Below, piece by piece: positions 1 to 9,100 of a stretch of 64,000 bases of DNA. The notes below the pieces were generated by a model that saw only the letters and a program-made list of their open reading frames with translations, was not told the DNA's origin and did no database searches. The translations under genes and the position numbers were made by a program. Source of the DNA: Nemopilema nomurai (taxonomy: Eukaryota > Cnidaria > Scyphozoa > Rhizostomeae > Rhizostomatidae); contig ML133387.1 of assembly GCA_003864495.1 (NCBI GenBank), forward strand, positions 834,600 to 898,599, written 5' to 3'. The stretch's first letter is position 1. Each line of letters starts with the position of its first letter.

Positions 1-815
1 CAATTAAAAAGATGAAACAGGGAAAGCAGCTGGGCCCTCGAATATAGATCTAGAACTCAAAACTGCTAGTGCGTAGATTTGGGTTTAAATAAAAATTAAA
101 CACTTTCATCAAACGTCTACTCACAAAGCGATGGGACGTTTCTTCTACATAGGTGAAAGGCTTACTGTTAGCGGCTGTTGTAAAACGGCAGTGCATGCAA
201 GAGCAACTACTCGATTGCAATACTTCAGGTAATGTTGTAAACCATTGACTGGAACAATGTTAACATTGAAGGTCAAATCTCATCGAATTATAGGAGCTGT
301 GTAACGGAAAGGATTTTACAGGCCAGTGAAACACTGTCAAAAGGATAACATAAGATGGTAGTTTTGTGAGGGACCGAAAAAACCTATGGTTAGAGAGATG
401 GGCAAGCTGAAACTGAGACACAAGTGGATTACTCATGTGTTGATGGACATGACAGTCTTGAAAGAAATGGTAAATAGGAAAGCAAAACAAAAATGCATTG
501 AGTAGCTTTCAGTACATATTTAGGACACAGAAGGATGTCAGGTTTCTCACAACTATCCATCAGCAAGAATAAATCCACTGCTATCTAAGGTGGGTCAGCT
601 ATATATATTTCCTTTACCTTTTAAAAACGAGTGTTTGTGTGAACTGTAAGCATCGGAAACCATGCAACAAAATGAAGTCGTTTATTATCAATGGACCAAT
701 AATTGGCGTTTGAAAGTTTTCCGGTAAATCAGCATGAGCAATTGCATGCCATTTCCAGTAAGGCCTGCTTGAAGTGAATCAACCCAGCCATTTCCAACTC
801 AACAAAACAGTATAA

Positions 816-938
816 AAACTGCAAGGTGATGATGAAGATGATGAAGATTATGATCAAGATGGCGATGAGGATTGTGATGAAGAAGTTGATCTTGAAACTG
901 AACAACAACAAAACAATGATAAGATGAAAGGAACGTGA
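816..938 (+). pseudogene. Acidic-tail reading-frame fragment (unit copy 1)
   Basis: A 40-codon open stretch bounded by in-frame stops at 813 and 936, with no ATG of its own. It encodes a strongly acidic run (DDEDDEDYDQDGDEDCDEE) followed by a Q/N-rich end. The codons before it (795-812, QLNKTV then stop) line up with the QLDQTVYKLQ segment of module B in the 1.9 kb repeats at 34103-34321. I infer a decayed copy of the same ancestral frame. GAT-triplet expansion alone can also give Asp/Glu runs. Function unknown. Confidence 0.4.
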
Positions 939-1116
939 ACTTCTGGCTATGTCCACAAAGTTTACATTCATCTGGTCTTCAAACTCACATTGATTGGTCA
1001 AAAACTGGTCCCCCACAACTTAGATTGGAACTGTTATGATGTTTTTCCCTTGAAATGTCAGCACACTCATCCATCTCTGCTGTAAGAAAATAAAAACACT
1101 TGAGGAAGGAAAGTCT

Positions 1117-1173
1117 TTCAGTTCTGTAGTAATTCAGTTCTGTAGCAATTCAGTTCTGTAGCAATTCAGTTCT
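1117..1173. repeat. 16 bp minisatellite, ~3.6 units
   Basis: Tandem ttcagttctgtagcaa units, the first with tagtaa in place of tagcaa, ending in a partial unit. Copy 2 of the large unit has the same number (24035-24091). Copy 3 has one unit fewer. Confidence 0.85.
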
Positions 1174-1680
1174 TTTCTCTTAGAGTGTAAAAGGGCAACC
1201 AAAGTTTCCTAAAAGTTGCTCTCTAGTTTAACCAATGAAACAAAAAAACATGTACAGTAAAAACTGGAAGAGAGAAAGAAGAGTGACTGCTGTAAACAAA
1301 ACTTTCACCTACTGGATAATTGACATTAAGTCTTAGTCTTTGAAACTCATCTTCACTGTTTAAAGACTGATCTAGTGTCACAAATCCCTGCATCCTTTTA
1401 TCTTAACAGTTCATGGCAAGGTAGGGCTTGAAAAGCAAACATTGTCTCATGGAAGAAACGCAAAGTTGTTATGAAGCCAAAACCTTCCAATTTTTCCTGC
1501 AACTTTAACACAATAAAGATTTCTTGAATGGCATTCTTAATTCTTTGCATACACAAAAAGTATGAACCTTAAGCAATGTAAAATTACATGCTTTAAAAGA
1601 GAAGCAATCCCTCGTGCCTTCCCTCTGAGGCATTCAAAGCCCCCGGAAAAGGTTTTTGGCATTGATTTAAAATGTTTACA

Positions 1681-1891
1681 TTGAACCATTTGAAAAGGTT
1701 AAGGCAACAGGATTTCATACGAAGGATCATAGAGAGTGCGGAAAAATAACCGACCCGAGCGGGACTCGAACTCACGACCCTCGACTTTGTACGTCAAGTG
1801 CTCTACCAACTGAGCTATCGGGTCATGCTTTCAAGCCAGCACTCGAGGCCAAGCCATTTATCCGCACTGCCCCTCTCTTGAACCATTTGAA
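1681..1891 (-). mobile_element. tRNA-bearing insertion with 14 bp target-site duplication (copy 1)
   Basis: A perfect 14 bp direct repeat, ttgaaccatttgaa, flanks 183 bp of other sequence (repeats at 1681-1694 and 1878-1891). Inside lies a minus-strand tRNA-like gene. An 8 bp perfect inverted repeat, agtgcgga at 1735-1742 and tccgcact at 1861-1868, brackets the tRNA. The direct repeats look like a target-site duplication, so I read this as a small retroposed or transposed element. A SINE would normally start at the tRNA head, but here ~53 bp precede the tRNA on the minus strand, and I see no A-rich tail. A tRNA gene captured by another element is therefore also possible. Confidence 0.65.
1752..1824 (-). 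tRNA. tRNA-like gene, apparent anticodon ACA (copy 1)
   Basis: On the minus strand, 73 nt fold as a cloverleaf. The acceptor stem GACCCGA/TCGGGTC pairs at all seven positions. The D stem is GCTC/GAGC. The anticodon stem is TTGAC/GTCGA (one T-G pair) with loop GTACAAA. The T arm is GTGAG-TTCGAGT-CCCGC with one mismatch and one wobble. Box A (TAGCTCAGTTGG) and box B (GAGTTCGAGTCC) fit the pol III consensus, and a T5 terminator lies ~5 nt downstream. The loop reads anticodon ACA, which would decode UGU (Cys). A34 is abnormal for tRNA-Cys and there is an extra base between the D and anticodon stems. It may be a tRNA-derived element or pseudogene that is still transcribable. Confidence 0.65.
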
Positions 1892-1899
1892 TAATATGT

Positions 1900-4370
1900 G
1901 TTTGGCCATTAAAATTATACATTGAAGGTATTCACATTGTTTATCAATGTTTGCATCAATGGTTTCAGCCCTTCATTCTCCCTTAATGCAGGTTCTCTTG
2001 GGTATATTCCTAAGTAAGCACACAAAAAGAATTCCTGTATTGATAAGCACCTTTTTATTTTAGGAACTTCTATGTGTCTTCGCATTCTGTAAAGTAAAGT
2101 ATCATTTGTACTTGTATATATATTGGTTTCTACCTAGCATCTGAAGGCAGTTTTTAGGGCACTGAGAAGCCTTATGCTTATTTAGCAGTGTCCTTGTCCT
2201 TTTTTCCTATATTGACCACACCTTTTGGTTCCTCATGCCCGGAATTAAAGAGAGCTGGTGACTCTCTGTGAAAGTCAGGTCATGCCAAGGACTCAAAACA
2301 CAAACCTTTGGGTCTGTAGTCAGTGCCTCTAAAAACTGAGCCATCATGTCTAGTTTCTTGTGAAAATTTTGTGGTTAATCTCCACTGCTAAACTTTCTGG
2401 TAATTCGGCTTTGGGTATTCTGCTGAGAACTAACAAAGCCCACTCTGTTTTATGGTCTAGTAAAGGTTCTAAAACAGCATTTCAAGCCTTCTTTCCATTA
2501 CCTATTGCAGGCATGTACATAAAACAAGCATGATAATCAACAAGCTTTTAATTTAGACTGCTAAATGCCACACTAGCAAACATCAAACTTTGACTAATCT
2601 CCCTTAACTGCTGGGTATTTTGATTTTTGCCCCAAACCTTCCCCAACATTTATTTACATTAATCAAAACTGATGTCAAAGTGTGCTCCAACGGTAGAAAT
2701 CAGTTTTGTTTAAAGGGTTTTTTCCTAAAGGCGTTTTGGAAATGTTGAGTATTGAAATTGGCAAACATTGTCACCCTGGGATGACATTTTCTCAATAGAA
2801 ATTTTCTGAAATATGAATAAATATTTTCTCAATAGAAATAGAAATAATAAAAAACTTGAGAAGGTACTAATTGAACCAAATCAACAATTAATGACATTAC
2901 ATGGAATAACACTGAATAGCATACTAATAAGATGGGCATTTCTAGGATGAAAATTATAATGAAAATACTGATTATTCAGAATGGATCCTTCAACTAAAAA
3001 GCTAACTGGCACCAATCATCAGATATCAATTAGGTTAGATTGACATCTAAGGCCAAATTTGACCAAACACATTGTCCAAAAAGCCAGATTTGGTAAAATT
3101 TCTTACAGTCAAGTAATATAGGTCCAATTAAATGTAGATATAATCTTTTAACAAACAGTGGAAACCGAAAATATTTTCCAAAGTGACAGCAAAGCGCTTT
3201 TGTTGAATGGCAGCTTACATGATATGCCACATTCTACACCACTACATTCAAAACAGCTCTTTTGCTATTCTTACGGGTTTTCCATTTCCAAAAATTGGTC
3301 GGCGGTCCGAAAATAGGCCTAGCCTCACTTAAGTTCCGCGGTGTAACAGCTGTGACCAGCTTATTCCCTTGTCAACCATAGTATTTTGGACGGCAAAGGG
3401 TGTTAAAAACAGGCACAAACGAGAAATCTGTCGTCAAAATTGTCAAATGGCAAATTACACTCATTTACAAAGCATTTACACTCAAACAGACAGTCGAGCG
3501 ATGGCTTGGCTATTTCTATGAAAAAGCTATCACTATGACCAACCAACTACTAACTGTTTCGAGTGTTGGCCAACGGTTACCACAGTTCTTCGTCGAATCA
3601 GTAGAGTTAATGACTATATTTACCTTGTTATCAGTCAATTTAATACGCCTTCCATTTCCTTTGGTGATATCAGGGCAGAACGGTCTCAATTGCTTCCAAA
3701 GCAAACCAAACCGAATCGGTCTCGTTTCCAAACATAGGTATCCTGTAGCTGTGTACGAAGAATGCCGTTACTCTGTTGATGCTTTATCGGCAGTTTCATA
3801 GCATCCGCTACGCCCATTGAACACAGGGCATTCCAAATGTTATTCTAGGCATACGCATTATCAGCAGAAGCTGTTCTAGTTAACGTTTCTAGAGGCTTCT
3901 CCCAGTGCGTAGAATCACAACTCTCCAAACAAACACGATTTCGCTTATAGATTCCACAGAACAATACCACCTGTATTCCACCAATAAAGGCTTTTATTGC
4001 CACTGTAGATAACGAGTTGAGATGGGTTTCTACCGACTGCGTTGCTCAACCTCGATGGACGATCCGAGCCAAAGCTGTCTTATTTAACGTGCAGAGAACA
4101 CGGAGACAAGCCGAGAGAGAGAGATGACGCGTTGTCTGTTGTTTTCTGTAGCTCTGTTTCTGGCAGACACTGACTGATCTAACTCAACTATACAATCATA
4201 AATTATACCGATGCTCTAAGAATAAATATGCTGACGAGGGATGAGAGAGGATGATGAAATGATGATGTAATGAGCATGGGCTCCGACGCAGGTTGGAAAG
4301 TGGACGGACCAAGGGAGATTTTAACAATTATAACAAAAGAGGTTTAAAATTGTATTACCAAAAAGTGAGG
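1900..4370. other. AT-rich stretch with no recognisable gene
   Basis: About 2.5 kb of AT-rich DNA with only short open stretches on either strand. The longest plus-strand one (3400-3801) needs a GTG start. Its first ATG is near 3535, and I recognise no domain in it. The minus strand of ~3516-3731 is also open but starts from TTG. The same sequence recurs in copies 2 (~24818-26997) and 3 (~42564-44743). Copy 1 has a private segment at ~4080-4373. Confidence 0.6.
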
Positions 4371-4373
4371 GGC

Positions 4374-4396
4374 CATGCCCCCCCCAGCCCCCCCCC
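4374..4396. repeat. Poly-C tract at a rearrangement pivot (copy 1)
   Basis: catg followed by C-runs broken by a single ag. To the left this copy has ~295 bp (from ~4080) that is absent from copies 2 and 3. To the right it jumps directly to tttcgtggccgc at 4400, lacking the ~225 bp that copies 2 and 3 have there. Confidence 0.8.
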
Positions 4397-4484
4397 ACCT
4401 TTCGTGGCCGCAAGCAATAGAAATCGGTACCATAATTACAGCAAAATGAGCATGCCTTGCATAGCAAAAAAGTTACGGAAGAGC

Positions 4485-4568
4485 GTCTCTATATATATAT
4501 TTGTCTTTTGATACTTCCGTAGCACAGTGATCAATACGTTAGCACGTAGAGCGATATATATATATATA
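4485..4568. repeat. Two AT-dinucleotide microsatellites (copy 1)
   Basis: tctctatatatatattt and gcgatatatatatatatagg lie ~70 bp apart. The second is longer in copies 2 (~27404-27423) and 3 (~45151-45170), as expected of slippage. Confidence 0.75.
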
Positions 4569-4699
4569 GGCGTTCCCCTCGACCCACTACATAGTGTACT
4601 CAATTCTTCGTACACAAAAAGAGCTGAACATCCCATGTTGCAATGCAAAAGGCAGTTGTATCACCATTGAAGTAAAAGAGCAATATTGGTTGGTAGCAG

Positions 4700-5015
4700 T
4701 GAGTTTTGAAGTCCCCCTCTAGCTTCGAAGAACTGCATTTGCCTAGGGTGGCTGCAGAAGCAAGGCTGAATAAAGAAGAGGCAGAGCTTTGGGAGGAAAC
4801 AATTGCGCTAGATCCTGAAAGGAAAAACTGAGTTTGGATGAAACAAAGCGTGTTCAAACAAAACTTCCAGATTTACAGATCTCAAAGTTCCAGGGCACTC
4901 ATTCAGATTGAATAAGATTCGGGAACCTCTTTCAATATCAAATTGATAAAGCTTCAATTAATGATGAAGCAAGGTTATTATTACCAGAGGAGTTTGTCAC
5001 ACCTAAAAATTCGAT
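4700..5015 (+). pseudogene. BEL/Pao gag-type remnant, DUF1759-like (copy 1)
   Basis: The plus strand encodes first a charged, probably coiled-coil segment around 4735-4825 (VAAEARLNKEEAELWEE). A different frame from ~4825 then has the signature of DUF1759, the gag-type region of BEL/Pao retrotransposons: a leucine-proline start (KLPDLQISKFQG) followed by an aromatic/FQYQID-type helix. One frameshift at an A-run (~4821-4827) and one in-frame TGA (~4902, at a position where the family usually has Trp) break it, and no ATG-initiated ORF covers it. I recognise the family from motif spacing, not from a search. It is clearly dead. A matching pol remnant occurs only downstream of unit copy 2. Confidence 0.6.
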
Positions 5016-5156
5016 GACTTATCTACAACTATCAACTTTAAATACAGGACCAAGTAGTGACTATGTTTCTTCCACACTGCAGGAATTGATAAAAGAGAAA
5101 CCTGTGAGACAAGACTACAAATCTGGTCAAACACTGTTAGGGACATCAGTTGGAAA

Positions 5157-5205
5157 CATAAACGTATATGAGATATAAACGTATACGTATATAAACGTAT
5201 TTCAT
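5157..5205. repeat. taaacgtat short repeats (copy 1)
   Basis: Four near copies of aaacgtat(a), partly palindromic around gtatacgtat. The same stretch occurs in copies 2 (~28012-28060) and 3 (~45759-45807). Confidence 0.6.
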
Positions 5206-5259
5206 AATAGAGATCAGTGGTGTTGCACAGAGATTTGGCATAAAGGCCAGTCACCACTG

Positions 5260-5333
5260 ACGCTTTTTTCCAGCGTGTCTGAAAATTTCGCGACGACACA
5301 TGCGCAGAAAGAAAAATTTCACGAAAAAAGCGT
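5260..5333. other. CpG-rich inverted repeat / hairpin (copy 1)
   Basis: An 11 bp perfect inverted repeat, acgcttttttc at 5260-5270 and gaaaaaagcgt at 5323-5333, with a second weaker pairing inside (aaaattt against aaattt), encloses CpG-rich DNA containing cgcgacgacacatgcgc. CpG is rare elsewhere in the unit. It could be a MITE remnant or a regulatory CpG patch. I see no clear target-site duplication. Confidence 0.6.
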
Positions 5334-5966
5334 TCGCGCATCGATAATGTCGCTTGACGAATAGTTGAAGTAGTTTTTTTTTTCTCAAGCATTATTATTC
5401 TAGGTAAACTTAGGACAATAGGACTGCATGATTCTAATAATAGGCCTATGCAATATGGCGTTATCACAGCAACCGGAATTTAGTAGAAGTGAAACTGAAT
5501 TGCATTTATTTACTTTACATGGTAGACTAGGCAACAATACTTTTTCACAAGGAAACAGAGCCTTTCAGATATCAAGCAGATATCAAGCTTTTCAAAGATT
5601 TATTCCTCCTTAAATGACAATAAAACAAAATTTTTCTTTTTCTCAAGAACAAAAACTGTAAAAGATCAGGCCAAGACATCATCTTTGTTCTAAAAATCTC
5701 GCGCGCGCTAAAATTTGGTGGAAATCAGTGGAAATTGGACTGAACAGAATTTTGTACGAACGCTATAAAACAAGGGTAAGTGCAGATTCGGCTAAAATTA
5801 AGAAGATAATGGAGCAGAGCGGAAGATTCTGCTCAACTTGTCAAAGCCAAGATACAGTGGGATGTCACAACCTTCACTTTTTGTAGAAGCCGTCGGTAAT
5901 TTTTTGCCAGTCGGTAAAAGTTGAAACAACTATAACAGCCTGTCGGTATTTCGGGAAAGTAGGGTC

Positions 5967-6122
5967 AAGCTAATAAAAGGCTACCTCCGTTCGACAACGA
6001 AAGAAGAACGTTTAGACTATCTAATGATAGCTGCATGTTCCAGTGACATTTTAAATCATTTAGATCTTGATGAGGTTGCAGATAGCTGGTCAGTTCTTAA
6101 AACTAGAAGAATAGAGATATAA
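5967..6122 (+). pseudogene. hAT-type transposase C-terminal fragment (copy 1)
   Basis: Fifty-one codons ending in TAA at 6120-6122. The translation has the pattern of the hAT C-terminal dimerisation region: KGYLRSTTKEERLDYLM, then a helix with spaced leucines and DLDEVADSW, then a basic KTRR end. hAT dimerisation tails typically read SYLRSTM...ERL..L..., then D.D.V..., then a basic end. The frame is open upstream only to ~5925, after a TGA, with no ATG, no DDE catalytic core and no BED finger, so only the extreme C-terminus remains. The stop codon lies at the right edge of the shared unit, two bases before the satellite junction sequence. The assignment is from pattern memory only. Confidence 0.5.
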
Positions 6123-6130
6123 ATTCTTAT

Positions 6131-9100
6131 ATTCATGTGCTTTCAGATGAAAAACACTGATGTGCTTTCAGATGCAAAACACTGATTTAGTTCTTCACTG
6201 ACAGTAGCACGCTTTGATTTGCATGGAGTAGATCTTGCTTGTCACTTGAGCTTTCCCCTTCTTTGGATTCATGTGCTTTCAGATGCAAAACACTGATTTA
6301 GTTCTTCACTGACAGTAGCACGCTTTGATTTGTATGGAGTAGATCTTGCTTGTCATTTGAGCTTTCCCATTCTTTGGATTCATGTGCTTTCAGATGCAAA
6401 ACACTGATTAACTTCTTCACTGACAGTAGCACGCTTTGATTTGTATGGAGTAGATCTTGCTTGTCACTTGAGCTTTCCCCTTCTTTGGATTAATGTGCTC
6501 TCAGATGCAAAACACTGATTTACTTCTTCACTGACAGTAGCACGCTTTGATTTGCATGGAGTAGATCTTGCTTGTCATTTGCCTTTCCCCTTCTTTGGAT
6601 TCATGTGCTTTCAGATGCAAAACACTGATTTACTTCTTCACTGACAGTAGCACGCTTTGATTTGCATGGAGTAGATCTTGCTTGTCACTTGAGCTTTCCC
6701 CTTCTTTGGATTAATGTGCTTTCAGATGCAAAACACTGATTTACCTCTTCACTGACAATAGCACGCTTTGATTTGCATGGAGTAGATCTTGCTTGTCATT
6801 TGAGCTTTCCCCTTCTTTGGATTCATGTGCATTTAGATCAAATACACTGATGTGCTTTCAGATGCAAAACACTGATTTAGTTCTTCACTGACAGTAGCAC
6901 GCTTTGATTTGCATGGAGTAGATCTTGCTTGTCATTTGGGCTTTCCCCTTCTTTGGATTCATGTGCTTTCAGATGCAAAACACTGATATACTTCTTCACT
7001 GACAGTAGCACGCTTTGATTTGCATGGAGTAGATCTTGCTTGTCACTAGAGCTTTTCCCTTCTTTGGATTAATGTGCTTTCAGATGCAAAACACAGATTT
7101 AGTTCTTCACTGAGAGTAGCACGCTTTGATTTGCATGGAGAAGATCTTGCTTTTCTTTGAGCTTTCCCCTTCTTTGGATTCATGTGCTTTCAGTTGCAAA
7201 ACACTGATTTACCTCTTCACTGACAATAGCACGCTTTGATTTGCATGGAGTAGATCTTGCTTGTCATTAGAGCTTTCCCCTTCTTTGGATTCATGTGCAT
7301 TTAGATCAAATACACTGATGTGCTTTCAGATGCAAAACACTGATTTAGTTCTTCATTGACAGTAGCACGCTTTGATTTGCATGGAGTAGATATTGCTTGT
7401 AACTTGAGCTTTCCCCTTCTTTGGATTCATGTGCATTTAGATCAAATACACTGATGTAATTTCAGATGCAAAACACTGATTAACTTCTTCACTGACAGTA
7501 CCACGCTTTGATTTGCATGGAGTAGATCTTGCTTGTCACTCGAGCTTTCCCCTTCTTTGGATTAATGTGCTCTCAGATGCAAAACACTGATTTACTTCTT
7601 CACTGACAGTACCACGCTTTGATTTGCATGGAGTAGATCTTGCTTGTCACTCGAGCTTTCCCCTTCTTTGGATTGATGTGCTCTCAGATGCAAAACACTG
7701 ATTTACTTCTTCACTGACAGTACCACGCTTTGATTTGCATGGAGTAGATCTTGCTTGTCACTTGAGCTTTCCCCTTCTTTGGATTAATGTGCTCTCAGAT
7801 GCAAAACACTGATTTAGTTCTTTACTGACAGTAGCACGCTTTGATTTGCATGGAGTAGATCTTGCTTTTCTTTGAGCTTTCTTCTTCTTTGGATTAATGT
7901 GCTTTCAGATGCAAAACACGGATTAAGTTCTTCACTGACAGTAGCACGCTTTGAATTGCATGGAGTAGATCTTGCTTGTCATTAGAGCTTTCCCCTTCTT
8001 TGGATTCATGTGCATTTAGATCAAATACACTGATGTGCTTTCAGATGCAAAACACTGATTTAGTTCTTCATTGCAATAGCACGCTTTGATTTGCATGGAG
8101 TAGATATTGCTTGTAACTTGAGCTTTCCCCTTCTTTGGATTCATGTGCATTTAGATCAAATACACTGATGTAATTTCAGATGCAAAACACTGATTTAGTT
8201 CTTTACTGACAGTACCACGTTTTGATTTGCATGGAGTAGATCTTGCTTGTCACTTGAGCTTTCCCCTTCTTTGGATTAATGTGCTCTCAGATGCAAAACA
8301 CTGATTTACTTCTTCACTGACAGTACCACGCTTTGATTTGCATGGAGTAGATCTTGCTTGTCACTTGAGCTTTCCCCTTCTTTGGATTAATGTGCTCTCA
8401 GATGCAAAACACTGATTTAGTTCTTTACTGACAGTAGCACGCTTTGATTTGCATGGAGTAGATCTTGCTTTTCTTTGAGCTTTCCCCTTCTTTGGATTCA
8501 TGTGCTTTCAGATGCAAAACACTGATTAAGTTCTTCACTGACAGTAGCACGCTTTGAATTGCATGGAGTAAATCTTGCTTGTCCCTTGTGCTTTCCCCTT
8601 CTTTGGATTCATGTGCTTTCAGATGCAAAACACTGATTTACTTCTTCACTGACAGTAGCACGCTTTGATTTGCATGGAGTAGATCTTGCTTGCCACTTGA
8701 GCTTTCCCCTTCTTTGGATTCATGTGCATTTAGATCAAATACACTGATGTGCTTTCAGATGCAAAACACTGATTTAGTTCTTCACTGACAGTAGCACGCT
8801 TTGATTTGCATTGAGTAGATCTTGCTTTTCTTTGAGCTTTCCCCTTCTTTGGATTCATGTGCTTTCAGATGCAAAACACTGATTTACTTCTTCACTGACA
8901 GTAGCACGCTTTGATTTGCATGGAGTAGATGTTGCTTGTCATCTGAGCTTTCCCCTTCTTTGGATTCATGTGCTTTCAGATGCAAAACACTGATTTAGTT
9001 CTTCACTGACAGTAGCACGCTTTGATTTGCATGGAGTAGATCTTGCTTGTCATTTGAGCGTTCCCCTTCTTTGGATTCATGTGCTTTCAGATGCAAAACA

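Larger units (their letters stand above)
1..6124 (+). repeat. ~6.1 kb composite repeat unit, copy 1
   Basis: This segment recurs almost base for base at 22919 and 40682. It begins with caattaaaaagatgaaacag at the first base of the window and ends at the taaat just after a hAT-like stop codon, where it enters the 111 bp satellite. In order it holds: a diverged 1.9 kb-repeat segment (1-~940), a 16 bp minisatellite, a tRNA-bearing insertion (1681-1891), AT-rich DNA with no recognisable gene (~1900-4370), a poly-C tract (4374-4396), a BEL/Pao gag-type remnant (~4700-5015), a CpG-rich hairpin (5260-5333) and a hAT-like tail (5967-6122). It differs from the other two copies by a private segment at ~4080-4373. 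Copies differ otherwise by scattered single-base changes, so the duplication is recent. Confidence 0.95.

Noticed and set aside
729..1016. 95-codon minus-strand frame rich in Ile/Phe/Leu that looks like a membrane protein
   Set aside because: It is the antisense of GAT/GAA-type triplet repeats, which automatically reads as Ile/Phe/Leu. The same effect explains similar frames at 34118-34420, 36016-36318, 37911-38213 and 39775-40107.
3400..3801. 133-codon plus-strand frame kept in all three large units
   Set aside because: It starts only from GTG; the first ATG leaves ~90 codons. There is no recognisable domain, and retention in three copies is explained by recent duplication.
5003..5467. 154-codon minus-strand frame
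   Set aside because: It lies opposite the end of the gag-type remnant and the CpG hairpin, has no known motif, and is shorter (128 codons) in the other copies because of base changes.
5428..5613. 61-codon ATG-started frame with a second ATG in a caatatggcg context
   Set aside because: No recognisable domain, no splice or transcript evidence, and the copies are too recent to show selection.
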